From the NCBI RefSeq assembly GCF_014639255.1, contig NZ_BMFV01000006.1:62001-126000 (forward strand): a stretch of 64,000 nt of DNA, given 5' to 3'. Position 1 is the first letter of the stretch. Each line of letters starts with the position of its first letter. The notes beneath the pieces were generated by a model. It was not told where the DNA came from. It did not search any database and saw only the letters and a list, made by a program, of their open reading frames with translations. This DNA is from Pullulanibacillus pueri. Its GTDB lineage: Bacteria > Bacillota > Bacilli > Bacillales > Sporolactobacillaceae. The translations under genes and the position numbers were made by a program. Shown here piece after piece: positions 35,559-45,825 of the stretch.

Positions 35559-35597
35559 AGGATGAACTCACGGCAGTGCATAAGTTCATCCTTTTCA
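35559..35597 (-). terminator. terminator of the kinase/regulator unit
   Basis: AAAGGATGAACTT, loop, AGTTCATCCTTT followed by CGTTTTAT on the minus strand. It separates the two-component genes from the ABC genes. Confidence 0.8.
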
Positions 35598-35631
35598 CAT
35601 GAGAATTTTCATTTTTTTAATATGAGGAACC

Positions 35632-36738
35632 TCACATCATGAGCGGAAGTAAGGTTGTCACCGAAAAACCATTAGAGCCATCAACAATAATAGTTCCGTT
35701 GATCGCCGCTGTCCGTTCTTCCATACCAATAATGCCGAGACCCTTCTTGACCTTTTCGACCCCTCCCCCATTGTCCTTAATCTCAAGCCTAATAAACTTA
35801 TTTAATACTTGAATATCAATTGAGACTCTTGTCGCGTTAGCATACTTTAAAATATTCGTTAAACACTCGCCCGTATTTTCTAGGATAACCTTCCACTGAA
35901 TTGGAGTGATTTTGTCCATATTCCCTTTATAGGTAAAAGGCGCAAGAATATTATGTTTTGAAGAAAATTCATCGATTAACAGTCTTAAGCGATTAATTCC
36001 CAATTGTTCTGTTTGAGGCTTCATGTTTTTCAGTGTCTTGCGGATGCTCTCAATACCTTCTTTAGAAATGTTAATCGCATTTTGCAATAATTCAGCGGCT
36101 TTCTCCGGATGGGATTCCATGATGCTTTTTGCCGCCTCCATCTGGATCAAAGCCCCTGTCATCGAATGCCCAATACTATCATGGATTTCCTGTGACAAGC
36201 GATTCCGTTCCTCTAACTTCGATGTATATTCTTGCTGTTTAATATAAGCTTGATTTTCATTCAAATTTTTACTCAGTCTCTGCATATCTTTACGCAGTTT
36301 ATCCAGCTTAGCGATATAGCTCGTTATCCGTTCGCTATATAGAGACGCCATTTGAAATACCAAAAAGCTAACTAAGGTCACAAAGCCATATTGAATTTGC
36401 ATCCGTTCACTGATGATGAATTCTGGAAGAAAAGAAATGAGAAGGGCGATCCACCCTTTGCGTTTGTCATAAGACAAGAATTCAAAGAGACCTATAGGCA
36501 ATAGAAAAATGAGGGATGGGTAGATTTCTTTTTGCATTCCCAATATAAAGAGCAAAGAAAGAAGTAAAATAAAGTTTTTTACCTTTTTATTTTTAACAAT
36601 ATAAATCAAAATGTTGAGACAAAAATAAATAAGTAAGCTGAAAATACTCCACGCAAGCTCTTCATTTTGTGACTGAGTATAAGTAATCGCCAAATAGAGC
36701 AATAAAATGAGTTTAGTCATGATAATCCAAAAGTCCAT
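35632..36738 (-). CDS. sensor histidine kinase, HisKA_3 (LnrJ/DesK type)
   Basis: 368 residues. Five to six N-terminal membrane segments (1-135) with no large external domain, a coiled coil (140-180), HisKA_3 with phospho-acceptor H186 (LSQEIHDSIGHSMTG) and HATPase_c (about 270-365, EIKDNGGG). It probably senses a signal within the membrane. 6 bp downstream of its regulator. Confidence 0.87.
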   Translation of the reverse strand: MDFWIIMTKLILLLYLAITYTQSQNEELAWSIFSLLIYFCLNILIYIVKNKKVKNFILLLSLLFILGMQKEIYPSLIFLLPIGLFEFLSYDKRKGWIALLISFLPEFIISERMQIQYGFVTLVSFLVFQMASLYSERITSYIAKLDKLRKDMQRLSKNLNENQAYIKQQEYTSKLEERNRLSQEIHDSIGHSMTGALIQMEAAKSIMESHPEKAAELLQNAINISKEGIESIRKTLKNMKPQTEQLGINRLRLLIDEFSSKHNILAPFTYKGNMDKITPIQWKVILENTGECLTNILKYANATRVSIDIQVLNKFIRLEIKDNGGGVEKVKKGLGIIGMEERTAAINGTIIVDGSNGFSVTTLLPLMM

Positions 36739-36744
36739 AATCGT

Positions 36745-37395
36745 TTACTCAGTCTCTCCGACTGTTCCTTTTATATAATAAATGGCGATCTGTGTCCGAT
36801 GCTCAAGGCCCGTTTTCCCTAGAATAGAGGTGATATAATTGGCCGTTGTTCCTTCTGAAATGTAAAGTTGCTTCGAAATCGTTTTGTTTGATAAACCCTT
36901 TGCAATCAAAGCCATAATATCAAGTTCCCTTGCCGTAAAAAGACTGGTATCAATCTTCGGGTCCTCTTCCTCTTTTGTCTTTAAGTTCGACTTCAGCTTA
37001 TCTAAGACAACATCCTGCATGACGGTGTGACCATTATGCACTCCTTTAATGGCATCGCGAATCCGTTCAGGATCAGTATTTTTTAATAAATAGCCCTTTG
37101 CACCATTTTTGATAGCGTCGAGAATATATTCATCATCGTCGAAGGTTGTTAAAATGAGCGGCCTCGTTTTGGACTGCTCGGAAATATACTTTGTCGCCTC
37201 AACCCCATTCATATTAGGCATCCGTACATCTAAGAGCGCGATGTCAACATCATGGGATAAGCAATAATCAAGGGCTTCTTTACCGTCATTTACAGTCATG
37301 ACCACTTCAAATTCATTGTAAGTACTTAAAATAATTTTCATGCCTTCTCTAATAAAGGAATTATCATCTGCTAAGAGTATTTTAATTTTTTCCAT
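36745..37395 (-). CDS. NarL/LuxR-family response regulator (LnrK-like)
   Basis: 216 residues. Receiver domain with phospho-acceptor D56 (DIALLDVRMP), conserved T (LILTTFDDD) and K (KGYLLKN); LuxR-type HTH at 150-205 (FTARELDIMALIAKG). Expected to activate the adjoining exporter. The AGG of the apparent ribosome site lies very close to ATG 37395, so the start is somewhat uncertain. Confidence 0.88.
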   Translation of the reverse strand: MEKIKILLADDNSFIREGMKIILSTYNEFEVVMTVNDGKEALDYCLSHDVDIALLDVRMPNMNGVEATKYISEQSKTRPLILTTFDDDEYILDAIKNGAKGYLLKNTDPERIRDAIKGVHNGHTVMQDVVLDKLKSNLKTKEEEDPKIDTSLFTARELDIMALIAKGLSNKTISKQLYISEGTTANYITSILGKTGLEHRTQIAIYYIKGTVGETE

Positions 37396-38020
37396 CCTTA
37401 TTAAAGTGAGACTAAGTCTCCCTTTTATTCCCCCCTACCGCTTTACTTTTCCTCATTATATCCTAAAAAGAAAAATTTCCTAGGGTACTATCAATCTTCT
37501 ATACCCACTTCCTTCGCTAAAGCTATACGCTCTCCCCTAAAAAACAAGCCTCAATTCGCATCGCGTGTTGTCCATTGATATAACTTGTGACATCATGGGT
37601 AGTTGGATTTCTGCTCCAAATCGCGGGCACTAAAGAAGCAGCAAACTAACATACGAGGCTCCGCTACTAACAAATAGCGCACGAATCAAGAGTGAAACTA
37701 ACAAAAGAGCGTTGCGCACGCACATATGAGGCGCCAGACTCACAAAAGAATTGCCGAACTAACATTGTCAACTGCGAGTCAAAAAACATCAGCAGGAATA
37801 AAGTGGATTGGAGTGTAAGGTGCGAGACTCCAGCGGGAACAGCACGAGTCCGAAGATCCACTTGCGAAAACAAATCGACCAACGCAAGTTAGCTGAGGCG
37901 TGCCCGCGGAAAGCGAGCAGCCTGGAGCGGAAATCCACACGATTATCTTCTACGTCGCAATTTATTTCAACTTCTAACATTCATGACCTTGAAAAAAGCC
38001 ACACTTTTCTAGAAAAAAAT
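37396..38020. repeat. non-coding repeat block between the regulator and the chemoreceptor genes
   Basis: Contains a perfect palindrome GAGACT-A-AGTCTC (37408-37420) close to the regulator start. From about 37640 to 37790 are degenerate units beginning ACTAACAAA or ACTCACAAA. From 37806 to 37980 is a repeat with GGTGCGAGACTCCAGCGGG and GGAGCGGAAATCCACACGA. The unit array is repeated at 46.09-46.25 kb. Confidence 0.6.
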
Positions 38021-38055
38021 CAAAACAAAGACGCCTACCACAAGTGCAGGCGTCT
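38021..38055 (-). terminator. terminator of the chemoreceptor gene
   Basis: GACGCCTGC, loop, GTAGGCGTC followed by TTTGTTTT on the minus strand. Confidence 0.85.
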
Positions 38056-38132
38056 CTCGTCACAATACTTAATTTCAAACTATGAGCAAATAACCACTTC
38101 GTCATTGCATAGATCGGTATGATGTGTATCTA

Positions 38133-40127
38133 TTACACTTTAAACTTCTCAATAATCTGTTGAAGTTCTTCTGCCATTTCCGATAATACCTCAGCGGATG
38201 ATGAGATTTCTTCCATGGAAGCGAGTTGTTCTTCTGTAGAAGCTGAAACATCTTGAACACCTGCTGACGTTTGTTCTGAAATCTCAGAGACTTCTTCAAA
38301 GGTTTTTACATTTTGTTCTGTCCCAGCATTAATTTCTTGTACTGAAGCAGAGACGTTTTGAATCTGTGAAGTCACTTCATCAACAAATTGTTTAATATTT
38401 TTGAAGGATTCACCTGCGTGATTCACAATGTCAATTCCTTTATCCACTTCCGTCTTACCGAGTTCCATTGATTTTAATGCCTCATCGGTCTCACTTTGAA
38501 TCGTCGTAATGACTTGTCTTATTTTATCTGTAGATGTCGCTGATTGTTCAGCGAGTTTTCGAACCTCGTCTGCAACAACCGCGAAGCCTTTACCTTGCTC
38601 ACCGGCACGGGCCGCTTCAATTGCTGCGTTTAGAGCCAAGAGGTTGGTCTGATCAGCAATTTCTGTAATTACCCCAATAATTTGACCGATATTCGCCGAA
38701 TGCTGACTGAGTGTTTTGAGTTTATAAGCTAAATCACTCACCGTTTTTTTAATAGATTGCATCTGTTCAACGGTAACCTCAATGGCTTCATTTCCCTCTT
38801 TCACGATATGAGTTGTTTCTACGGCCGTGGAAGACACTTTATTAGAACTTGTAGCAATCTCTTGGATTGTCTGAACCATGTCTAAAGCTGACTGCGTACT
38901 CGCTTCAATACTTCTTGATTGTTGTTCGGCGCCAATTCCTAACTCTTGGATGGCTTGGGTAATTTGTTGTGTCGCTTGACTGTTTTGATCCGTGCTCGCA
39001 GATAATTCTTCAGATGAAGCAGCCAGCGAAGTTGCTTTCTCGCTGATTTCGGAGATCACGGTAACTAAGGATGAACGCATTTGCTCGAAGGAACGTCCCA
39101 GTTGTCCGATTTCATCTTTAGACTTAAGAACAATAGGCTTACGTAAGTCGCCTTGACTGACTTCATCAGCCGATCGAATGAGTTGTTTAATCGGGCGGAT
39201 GATCATGCGAACAACAAAATAAATAAGCGCCCCGCCAAGAATTAACGCAACGATTAAAACGATCAGCGATTTCAATAATATCGGATGAACAGCATCAGTC
39301 ACTTCACTTTGATACATTGTACCAACGATTTTCCAGCCTGTTAGATCATTGGTTGCGAAGACCATCTTTTTCTCTGCATCATCAGATTGATAATTAAACT
39401 GACCGGATTCCAATTTATTTACTTTTTTGTAAACCGCAAGTTTTGGTGTTGTGCCTGCCTTTTCAGTTGGGTGAGAAATGTATTTATTGGTTTGATCTAA
39501 CAGAATTAAATAGCCAGATTCTCCAATTTTAATTTTTGACATCATATTGGTGAGACTATCAAGCTTTAAATTGACAGCAACAACACCCTTACCGTCCTTT
39601 GTGGCTTGAGCAATGGTGACCACCATTTTTTTAGAGGATTGCGAGACATAAGGCTCGGTGATAATCGCTTTCCCTTTATTCTTCATAGCCTCTTGATACC
39701 ACGGACGCTCCCTAGGATCATAACCGGGAGGATTTTTAAAAGAAGTAGGCGCGTTCATAAAAGAACCCGTTTCCGTTCCTATGTATGTTTGCTCAACATT
39801 AGGCGAGGCGTCTTGAATCTGATTCAATAAAGTTCTGGTCGCCTCATCCTTATCGTCTTGGATTGCTGAAGCATCAATAGCATGAGAGAGATAATCTATA
39901 TTTTGCTCTTGAGCACTTATAAACTGATCGATCGTTTGATTAACGATTTTAACACTATTTTGCGCAGAACTGGTGATCTGCTCGTCCATCTTTTTCGAAG
40001 TACTATCCAATGAAAAATAAGTACTAAAACAGATAGGCACAATTAAAATAATTAAAAATGAAATCATTAATTTCGATCTTAATGTTTGCCTAAAAAGGAT
40101 GTTTTTAAATTTCGATAGAGTATTCAA
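38133..40127 (-). CDS. methyl-accepting chemotaxis protein (dCache type)
   Basis: 664 residues. TM1 about 19-40, extracellular double-Cache domain about 45-280 ([18 protein letters not shown]), TM2 about 283-305, HAMP about 306-360, and a signalling domain with the conserved hairpin tip [20 protein letters not shown]. Length and order match B. subtilis McpA/TlpA-type receptors for amino acids or pH. Upstream of it GACGATAT resembles a sigma-D -10, but no TAAA lies at the right spacing. Confidence 0.93.
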   Translation of the reverse strand: MNTLSKFKNILFRQTLRSKLMISFLIILIVPICFSTYFSLDSTSKKMDEQITSSAQNSVKIVNQTIDQFISAQEQNIDYLSHAIDASAIQDDKDEATRTLLNQIQDASPNVEQTYIGTETGSFMNAPTSFKNPPGYDPRERPWYQEAMKNKGKAIITEPYVSQSSKKMVVTIAQATKDGKGVVAVNLKLDSLTNMMSKIKIGESGYLILLDQTNKYISHPTEKAGTTPKLAVYKKVNKLESGQFNYQSDDAEKKMVFATNDLTGWKIVGTMYQSEVTDAVHPILLKSLIVLIVALILGGALIYFVVRMIIRPIKQLIRSADEVSQGDLRKPIVLKSKDEIGQLGRSFEQMRSSLVTVISEISEKATSLAASSEELSASTDQNSQATQQITQAIQELGIGAEQQSRSIEASTQSALDMVQTIQEIATSSNKVSSTAVETTHIVKEGNEAIEVTVEQMQSIKKTVSDLAYKLKTLSQHSANIGQIIGVITEIADQTNLLALNAAIEAARAGEQGKGFAVVADEVRKLAEQSATSTDKIRQVITTIQSETDEALKSMELGKTEVDKGIDIVNHAGESFKNIKQFVDEVTSQIQNVSASVQEINAGTEQNVKTFEEVSEISEQTSAGVQDVSASTEEQLASMEEISSSAEVLSEMAEELQQIIEKFKV

Positions 40128-40327
40128 TACCTTTTACCTTCTTCCTTGATGACTTGTCGCACGCATAGTGTAATATCGTCATAAATTAAGGAAGAATCAA
40201 GAGATTTCTAGGCATTGTAATAATACTATTATTTTCAAAAAAACGATCAATTAAGGTAAAGCGATTTCATCCCTATCAGGACAAGACGATATCAAAAACA
40301 AAGAGATATCCCGATGCCCCCTACTGC

Positions 40328-40831
40328 TTACTTTTTCCTCTTTATAATGTGGAACGTACTTGTACAGTGGGCTATTTTCACCTCATCATCACGAAAGGCA
40401 CTCGCTTCAAGCACAATCGTTTGCGTTCCTTTATGTATTATCTCAGCGATCACTTTTATCGATTTTCCTATGCCCGGAGCAATATAGTAGATGTTTAAAT
40501 TGGAAGTGACTGCTCCCATATCTTCCGGTAACACATCATTGGCGAGCGTTCCCATAGCGGTATCTAGCAAAGTTGCCGTCATTCCCCCATGAAGAATATG
40601 TGCTGTGTTCTCTGTTAGTTCATTAATAGGAATGGTCATGATACATCGATGTTGATCAACAGTCCGTTCCATTTGTAGGAGTTCAGAAATGTAAGTGGTC
40701 TGTGGCTCCTGAAGTTTTCTTTTCACCCCACTTAGAAGTTGTTCTAGAATCTCCAAATCTTTTTCAGAAGAGGCATTCATAATATCTTGGAATAACCCCT
40801 CAACTGCATTTCTCTTATCCATGTCACTCAT
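40328..40831 (-). CDS. PaaI-type hotdog thioesterase
   Basis: 167 residues. The helical N-terminus (about 1-55) precedes a hotdog fold with HGGMTATLLDTAMGTLAN (82-99), the typical PaaI/4HBT active site. Likely hydrolyses an acyl-CoA; the substrate is unknown. ATG 40831 is chosen, five bases after AAAGG; an upstream TTG is possible. No terminator recognised. Confidence 0.82.
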   Translation of the reverse strand: MSDMDKRNAVEGLFQDIMNASSEKDLEILEQLLSGVKRKLQEPQTTYISELLQMERTVDQHRCIMTIPINELTENTAHILHGGMTATLLDTAMGTLANDVLPEDMGAVTSNLNIYYIAPGIGKSIKVIAEIIHKGTQTIVLEASAFRDDEVKIAHCTSTFHIIKRKK

Positions 40832-40834
40832 CAA

Positions 40835-41208
40835 ATCCTTTACACACTTTAGAATGGTCTAAACCCTTTTATTTAAATCTCGCCATTTAGCACGCTAAAA
40901 TAGGGTAAATCTCTCGTTAGTCTGTTATTAGTTGCTAATCTCTGCTTGGTTGACACTCTAACAAAAAATAGCGTCATATTTTACTAAAAAATGGGTCAAC
41001 TCTTGTCCTCTCGTGAAATTCCTATATTGGACAGCCCTTACATAAACAGTCTAAGTCCGATAGTCCAGTGGTGTCAATGATGACCTCTCCTTCTTACCTA
41101 AAGTGCCTATTTCCGACTAAAGTTTTATTTTTTCACACTTTTTGTCCGCAATGATATTTTACACGATTGAAACATGATAAAATAAGCGTAAAAAAAGGGG
41201 GGCTACTT
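40835..41208. other. intergenic region, no gene recognised
   Basis: 374 bp between divergent genes. AT-rich, with a TAAAAT near 41180 that may be the -10 of the phosphatase gene. I see no gene, conserved RNA or repeat. Confidence 0.4.
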
Positions 41209-41907
41209 ATGAAGAGAATGCTTGTCATTAGTGATATTCATGGGGAAATTTACAAGTTTGAACGTCTACTTGAAGAGACGTCCTACGATCCTGCACAAGA
41301 TCAGCTCATTTTATTAGGAGACTATGTCGATCGTGGCCCAAGCCCAAAAGCCGTCATTGAAAAAGTCATGGCGTTAAAGGCACAAGGAGCAATCTTACTT
41401 AAAGGCAACCATGAGGACATGATGGAAAAAGCTTTTCAAGATAAACAACGTTTGAAACACTGGTTTCGCAATGGCGGACAAGAAACCCTTAAAAGTTATG
41501 GATATGAAGTACCAGAAGTGCATGATCTTGATCAACTTGTTGCCTCATCTTATCCACTCAAAAAAACAGAAACACTTGCCAAGCATCTTGAATTCATTCA
41601 TCAACTTGATCATTATTATGAGACAGAGGACTTCATCTTTGTTCATGGTGGTGTCCATCCAACTACCCCTATCAATGAAACTGATCCTTACCTATTGATG
41701 TGGATCCGCGATGAGTTCCATCATGGCTATAATGGCGAAAAGCCAGTTGTTTTTGGACATACACCTACAGATCATTTTCATGATGGATTTGGCGTCTTTT
41801 TTGCGACCAATAATATTATTGGTATCGACGGCGGTTGCGTTTATGGCGGCCAATTAAATGCTCTAGAATTACCGAGTAAAAAGACCTACTCAGTGAAAGA
41901 CATATAA
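41209..41907 (+). CDS. calcineurin-like metallophosphatase (PrpA-like)
   Basis: 232 residues. The metal-binding motifs of Ser/Thr phosphatase and diadenosine-tetraphosphatase-like enzymes are in order: SDIHGE, GDYVDRGP, GNHEDM and VHGGVHP, then FGHTPT. ATG 41209 is chosen, five bases after AAGGGGGGC. A single gene; the substrate could be a phosphoprotein or a dinucleoside polyphosphate. Confidence 0.87.
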   Translation: MKRMLVISDIHGEIYKFERLLEETSYDPAQDQLILLGDYVDRGPSPKAVIEKVMALKAQGAILLKGNHEDMMEKAFQDKQRLKHWFRNGGQETLKSYGYEVPEVHDLDQLVASSYPLKKTETLAKHLEFIHQLDHYYETEDFIFVHGGVHPTTPINETDPYLLMWIRDEFHHGYNGEKPVVFGHTPTDHFHDGFGVFFATNNIIGIDGGCVYGGQLNALELPSKKTYSVKDI

Positions 41908-41970
41908 AGCAACATCGACACACCGTTTACTCTCCTCATCCTAAGAAAAACTTGGCTTACACCAAGTCCT

Positions 41971-42030
41971 TATCCATGAAGACAAGTTTTTCTACTGATC
42001 ACTTTATGGCTTCGATGGCCTATACTTTTC
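41971..42030 (+). repeat. second short repeat family, copy 1
   Basis: About 80% match over 60 bp with 47561-47620, sharing AAGACA.GTTTTTCTA and CTTTATGGC.TCGAT.GC.TA. It lies just after the phosphatase gene. Confidence 0.6.
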
Positions 42031-42033
42031 TTT

Positions 42034-42072
42034 TTAAAAAAAGAAGCGTCTCATCGTTGAACGCTTCTCTTT
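42034..42072 (-). terminator. terminator of the small basic protein gene
   Basis: Minus strand GAAGCGT, loop, ACGCTTC followed by T7. It also faces the phosphatase gene. Confidence 0.75.
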
Positions 42073-42120
42073 GTTTTATTATTTTTATTGGGCCAGGCCT
42101 ACCGGCGTTTCCTCTCCTTC

Positions 42121-42294
42121 TTAGCTCCCCATTTTCCGTCGCGTATTACTTGGTTTCTTGGATAATTGTGATTTTAATGTTTGTGGTTTAACAGGCGAAT
42201 TCTTTCCAAATTTGCCTTGAGCTTGGGCTTGTTGTTTTTGCGCTAATTTTTGTTTCATAGCCTCAGCTAAGTTTATTTTCTTTTTTTCAGTCAT
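42121..42294 (-). CDS. small basic conserved hypothetical protein
   Basis: 57 residues, reading MTEKKKINLAEAMKQKLAQK then a Gln/Lys-rich stretch and ending SNTRRKMGS. It is supported by a good ribosome site (AGGAGAG, five bases before ATG 42294) and by its own terminator. Highly charged and probably disordered. Similar short Lys/Gln-rich proteins occur in bacilli, but no function is known. Confidence 0.75.
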   Translation of the reverse strand: MTEKKKINLAEAMKQKLAQKQQAQAQGKFGKNSPVKPQTLKSQLSKKPSNTRRKMGS

Positions 42295-42368
42295 ATATAC
42301 TCTCCTAAAGTATGATTATCTTGGGCTCAGGTGAAAGAACACTAGTGCACAAAGATGTTTAAAAAGGA

Positions 42369-43463
42369 TCACGCTTGTGCTTTCATTTTTTCATCGAGTA
42401 ATTGAAAAAGCTCTACTAAGGCTTCCCTTGAAAAGTTGCTATAAAGGTCACCTATACTCACTTCATAATAACAGTGATTCTCATCCGTTTCTACAAGATA
42501 ACTCGTTAAGCCAATATTAGTTGCTTGATAGACCTCTATTAAAACAGCTTCGACCTTTTCCTTCGGAAGGGAAAAATGAACATGGAACATATTCGATACT
42601 GGCTCTACCGGACGCGTTGAAACGCCGTGACACTGATTAAATAATTGAGCTAATGCCTTTGCCCCCTCATAATATTGCCCCATCTTTCCAATTCTTTGCT
42701 CGAAATAATAATCAGAGCTAACAATATAAGGATAAAGACTGATCAAATCGCCACCGTGACGTCGCTTCCACACCTTTGATTGCTCCGTAAACGCTTTTGG
42801 TCCCGCCAGGATGGCTCCAGCAATCCCATCGATACCTTTATAAAAAGACACATAAACACTATCAAACAGCTGACAGATTTCTGCTGCTGATTTTTGATAA
42901 TAGGGGAGGATTTCAAAAAGTCGCGCCCCATCTAAGTGCAGCTTAATCCCTTGCTTTCGACAATAAGCACTTATCGCTTCAAGCGTTTCATAAGGAGGCA
43001 ATTGCCCGCCAATTTCACGTTGCGGAAGTTCCAGTAATAAACAAGAGATTGTTTCATCAAGCTCGTAAATATCTTCTAATTCTATTAATCTTTCTTTATC
43101 CCCTAATAAAATAGCTTCGATATGATGTAATTCCTTTAAGCCCTCTTGTTCATGAATCTCTAAATGACAAAGCGGATGATAAGCAACCTTTTTACTCCCC
43201 TTCTCATCGCACCATATTCTTAACGCAATTTGTTGGGCCATCGTACCACTTGGGAAAAAGACTGCGGTCTCCTTTCCAAGATATGTCGCTATTTTATTTT
43301 GAAACTCTTCTATGATTTTCCCCTTGCCGTATATATCGCTTTCAGTGTCATCCTCAATGTTACGAAAGGCTTCTTTTAATACTCGAATCGTCCTCTTGCC
43401 ATTACCCGCAATGCGGTAGTCTGTTTGTCTAAATGCTTCCAATAGTGCATTTTTTTCAGCCAT
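42369..43463 (-). CDS. threonine aldolase-family PLP enzyme
   Basis: 364 residues. A fold-type I PLP protein of the low-specificity threonine aldolase / beta-eliminating lyase family. The PLP lysine is K209 in YVSFYKGIDG, the PLP-binding aspartate lies in LHLDGARLFE, and an N-terminal SGTMAQQIAL contacts the phosphate. Would cleave threonine to glycine and acetaldehyde, though side activities are common. ATG 43463 is chosen, after AGGAGG; the longer frame begins in the upstream terminator area. Confidence 0.87.
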   Translation of the reverse strand: MAEKNALLEAFRQTDYRIAGNGKRTIRVLKEAFRNIEDDTESDIYGKGKIIEEFQNKIATYLGKETAVFFPSGTMAQQIALRIWCDEKGSKKVAYHPLCHLEIHEQEGLKELHHIEAILLGDKERLIELEDIYELDETISCLLLELPQREIGGQLPPYETLEAISAYCRKQGIKLHLDGARLFEILPYYQKSAAEICQLFDSVYVSFYKGIDGIAGAILAGPKAFTEQSKVWKRRHGGDLISLYPYIVSSDYYFEQRIGKMGQYYEGAKALAQLFNQCHGVSTRPVEPVSNMFHVHFSLPKEKVEAVLIEVYQATNIGLTSYLVETDENHCYYEVSIGDLYSNFSREALVELFQLLDEKMKAQA

Positions 43464-43502
43464 TCTGGTCCCTCCTACTTCAGCCTGCACTCTCCCATGG
43501 TG

Positions 43503-43534
43503 TAAAATAGGCAGACCTCACGATGAGGTCTGCC
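43503..43534 (-). terminator. terminator of yeeI
   Basis: GGCAGACCTC, loop, GAGGTCTGCC; a perfect 10-bp stem followed by TATTTTAC on the minus strand. Confidence 0.8.
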
Positions 43535-43545
43535 TTCCACAGGTT

Positions 43546-44265
43546 TTACTCCCCTAAATCTACGTTATGATACACTTGCTGGACATCTTCTAAATCATCA
43601 AGGGCATCAATGAGCTTTTCAAATTTAGTCTGTGCTTCTTCTGGCAAAGTCACGTCATTTTGGGCAAGCATTGTGATTTCTGCCACCGTAAACTCAGTAA
43701 TACCCGCCGCCTTGAAAGCTTCTTGCACGGCATGAAATTGATCCGGCTCTGCATAAACGATCACAGCATCCTCTTCTTCAAGGATATCCCGCGCATCAAC
43801 ATCAGCTTCCATTAAAATCTCAAGGACCTCATCAGCAGATTTACCTTCAACCCCTATGACGGCTGTTTCATCAAACATATAGGAGACTGACCCGTTTACC
43901 CCCATATTGCCGCCATTTTTACTGAAAGCCGCTCGAACATCCGAGGCTGTCCGGTTCACATTATTCGTCAATGTATCCACAATAACCATGGAGCCATTCG
44001 GTCCAAAACCTTCGTAACGGAGTTCATCATAGTTTTCTTCTGAGCCGCCCTTTGCCTTTTCAATCGCACGATCGACAATTGTCTTCGGTACACTATAGGT
44101 TTTAGCCCGTTCAAGAACGACTTTCAAGGCTTGGTTAGATTCTGGATCAGGTTCCCCTTGCTTAGCAGCTACATAAATTTCGCGTCCAAACTTGGCATAG
44201 ATCCGACTTGTATTAGCATCCTTAGACGCTTTCTTTTCTTTAATATTATTCCATTTACGTCCCAT
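43546..44265 (-). CDS. yeeI: YebC/PmpR-family protein (YeeI)
   Basis: 239 residues, the same length I recall for B. subtilis YeeI, with near-identical stretches ([49 protein letters not shown]). YebC-family proteins are DNA-binding regulators or translation factors that relieve ribosome stalling. ATG 44265 is chosen; the ribosome site is weak (GTGAGTG). Confidence 0.93.
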   Translation of the reverse strand: MGRKWNNIKEKKASKDANTSRIYAKFGREIYVAAKQGEPDPESNQALKVVLERAKTYSVPKTIVDRAIEKAKGGSEENYDELRYEGFGPNGSMVIVDTLTNNVNRTASDVRAAFSKNGGNMGVNGSVSYMFDETAVIGVEGKSADEVLEILMEADVDARDILEEEDAVIVYAEPDQFHAVQEAFKAAGITEFTVAEITMLAQNDVTLPEEAQTKFEKLIDALDDLEDVQQVYHNVDLGE

Positions 44266-44451
44266 TATTGTACACTCACTTTCATCTATAAATCTCAGCA
44301 AAAATATAAAACCAACCCATGGTTGAACTCATATTTTCATTGATAAATTGAGATGTATTGAAGAGTTTTTTCCTTCGCTAAATATTATTATACAACATTT
44401 GCTTTATCTGTTTCGAGTTTAATTATCAAGGATGAGAAAATGTCCCTGTGA

Positions 44452-45825
44452 CTACTCACGTCCTGTCCACCTTAGCCCCTTTGGAAAGTGGTTTTTCAAT
44501 GTGCCGTCAGCAAGCTTTCCCCACCCTATCGCATACCCTTCCACTTCAATCAGATACCAACCCTTTGGCCCTGCTCCCTGCAACGCTTCTCCTCTTAGAT
44601 AGGCCCTAACTTCTCTGGAATCCTGATTCAGACTTAAATAATGCTTAACTTCTTCCCTTTTTAAAGAAAGCGCTAATGCATGTGAAGGTTCGAAACGATT
44701 TTTTTTCATCGTTCCTAAATGCCAGCCTGGACGAAGGACCTTTAAATTCTTGAGCGAGAGCATCTCTTCAGGAACCACGTACAAGTGATCACCGAACAAT
44801 AAAAAAGGACCCTGAGGCGTTATGTGTAAATTTTCCTGAGCAAACTGAAAGTAATCCTTCAATTTTTTTTGATCTGTTAGCGTTTCGGCGTATTGGCGTT
44901 TGCTCGGCTCGGCTCCTTCTTTTTTTCTCAAGACAGCTATATAATGGCCTTCCCCTTGGATATGGTGCGGCCATAAGCGTAAGGTCTCATCTAGATGCTT
45001 TGCCGGTTCATTCACCCACGCCATTCGCCCATGGTCAAAGCCTTCATAGGCATGAACATGCTCAATGTCGAAATGTGGATTTTTATTGATAAACTGACTA
45101 ATCACCTCTTCATTTTCTTCTGGAGAAAACGTACAAGTGGAATAGACAAGCCGTCCCCCTGGTCTTAACATGCTCGCCGCATCGTTAAGAATATCAATTT
45201 GCCGCAGGGAACAGTTTACGACATTTTCAAGACTCCATTCCGCCCTCGCCTCTGGATCCTTTCGAAACATCCCTTCACCTGAACAAGGCGCATCCACTAA
45301 AATCCGGTCAAAGAAACTAGGGAATCTATTGGCAAGTCGTTTAGGGGTTTCGTTGGTTACTACAGCATTTCTGATTCCTAGCCTTTCAATATTTTGAGAA
45401 AGAATTCTCGCTCTTGAGGGGTGTATTTCATTAGCAAGCAAAAAGCCTTGTTGGGCCATCCTTGCTGCGAGATGTGTTGTTTTCCCCCCTGGAGCTGCAC
45501 ATAAGTCTAACACTTTTTCCCCGGGCTTCGGGTCAACCATTTCTCCAACGGCCATAGCACTTGGCTCTTGGATATAGTACACGCCCGCTTCATGGAAAGG
45601 ATGTTTCCCCGGTCGCTCCTCTTCGTTATAAAAAAAGCCTTCTTGAACCCAAGGAATCTTCTCCAATTGAAAAGGGCTAATCTCTAAAAATTCATCTACT
45701 GATCCTTTTAAGGGGTTGACCCTTAACCCTTGCTTTTTGCTTTCTTCATAGCTTTTGATAAAAGCTTCATATTCATCTTTTAATAACTCCTGCATTTTTA
45801 CCTGAAAATCTATAGGGAGTTCCAT
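44452..45825 (-). CDS. RsmF/NOL1-NOP2-family RNA m5C methyltransferase
   Basis: 457 residues. N-terminal RNA-binding part, SAM-binding LDLCAAPGGKTTHLAA near 107, DAPCSGEGMFRKDP (motif IV) and YSTCTFSPEENE (catalytic cysteine, motif VI), then a C-terminal RsmF/PUA-like domain from about 310. Probably methylates 16S rRNA or tRNA. Monocistronic. Confidence 0.9.
   Translation of the reverse strand: MELPIDFQVKMQELLKDEYEAFIKSYEESKKQGLRVNPLKGSVDEFLEISPFQLEKIPWVQEGFFYNEEERPGKHPFHEAGVYYIQEPSAMAVGEMVDPKPGEKVLDLCAAPGGKTTHLAARMAQQGFLLANEIHPSRARILSQNIERLGIRNAVVTNETPKRLANRFPSFFDRILVDAPCSGEGMFRKDPEARAEWSLENVVNCSLRQIDILNDAASMLRPGGRLVYSTCTFSPEENEEVISQFINKNPHFDIEHVHAYEGFDHGRMAWVNEPAKHLDETLRLWPHHIQGEGHYIAVLRKKEGAEPSKRQYAETLTDQKKLKDYFQFAQENLHITPQGPFLLFGDHLYVVPEEMLSLKNLKVLRPGWHLGTMKKNRFEPSHALALSLKREEVKHYLSLNQDSREVRAYLRGEALQGAGPKGWYLIEVEGYAIGWGKLADGTLKNHFPKGLRWTGRE

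Noticed and set aside
40128..40200. Sigma-D promoter of the chemoreceptor gene
   Set aside because: GACGATAT resembles the -10, but no TAAA lies 14-16 bp upstream.
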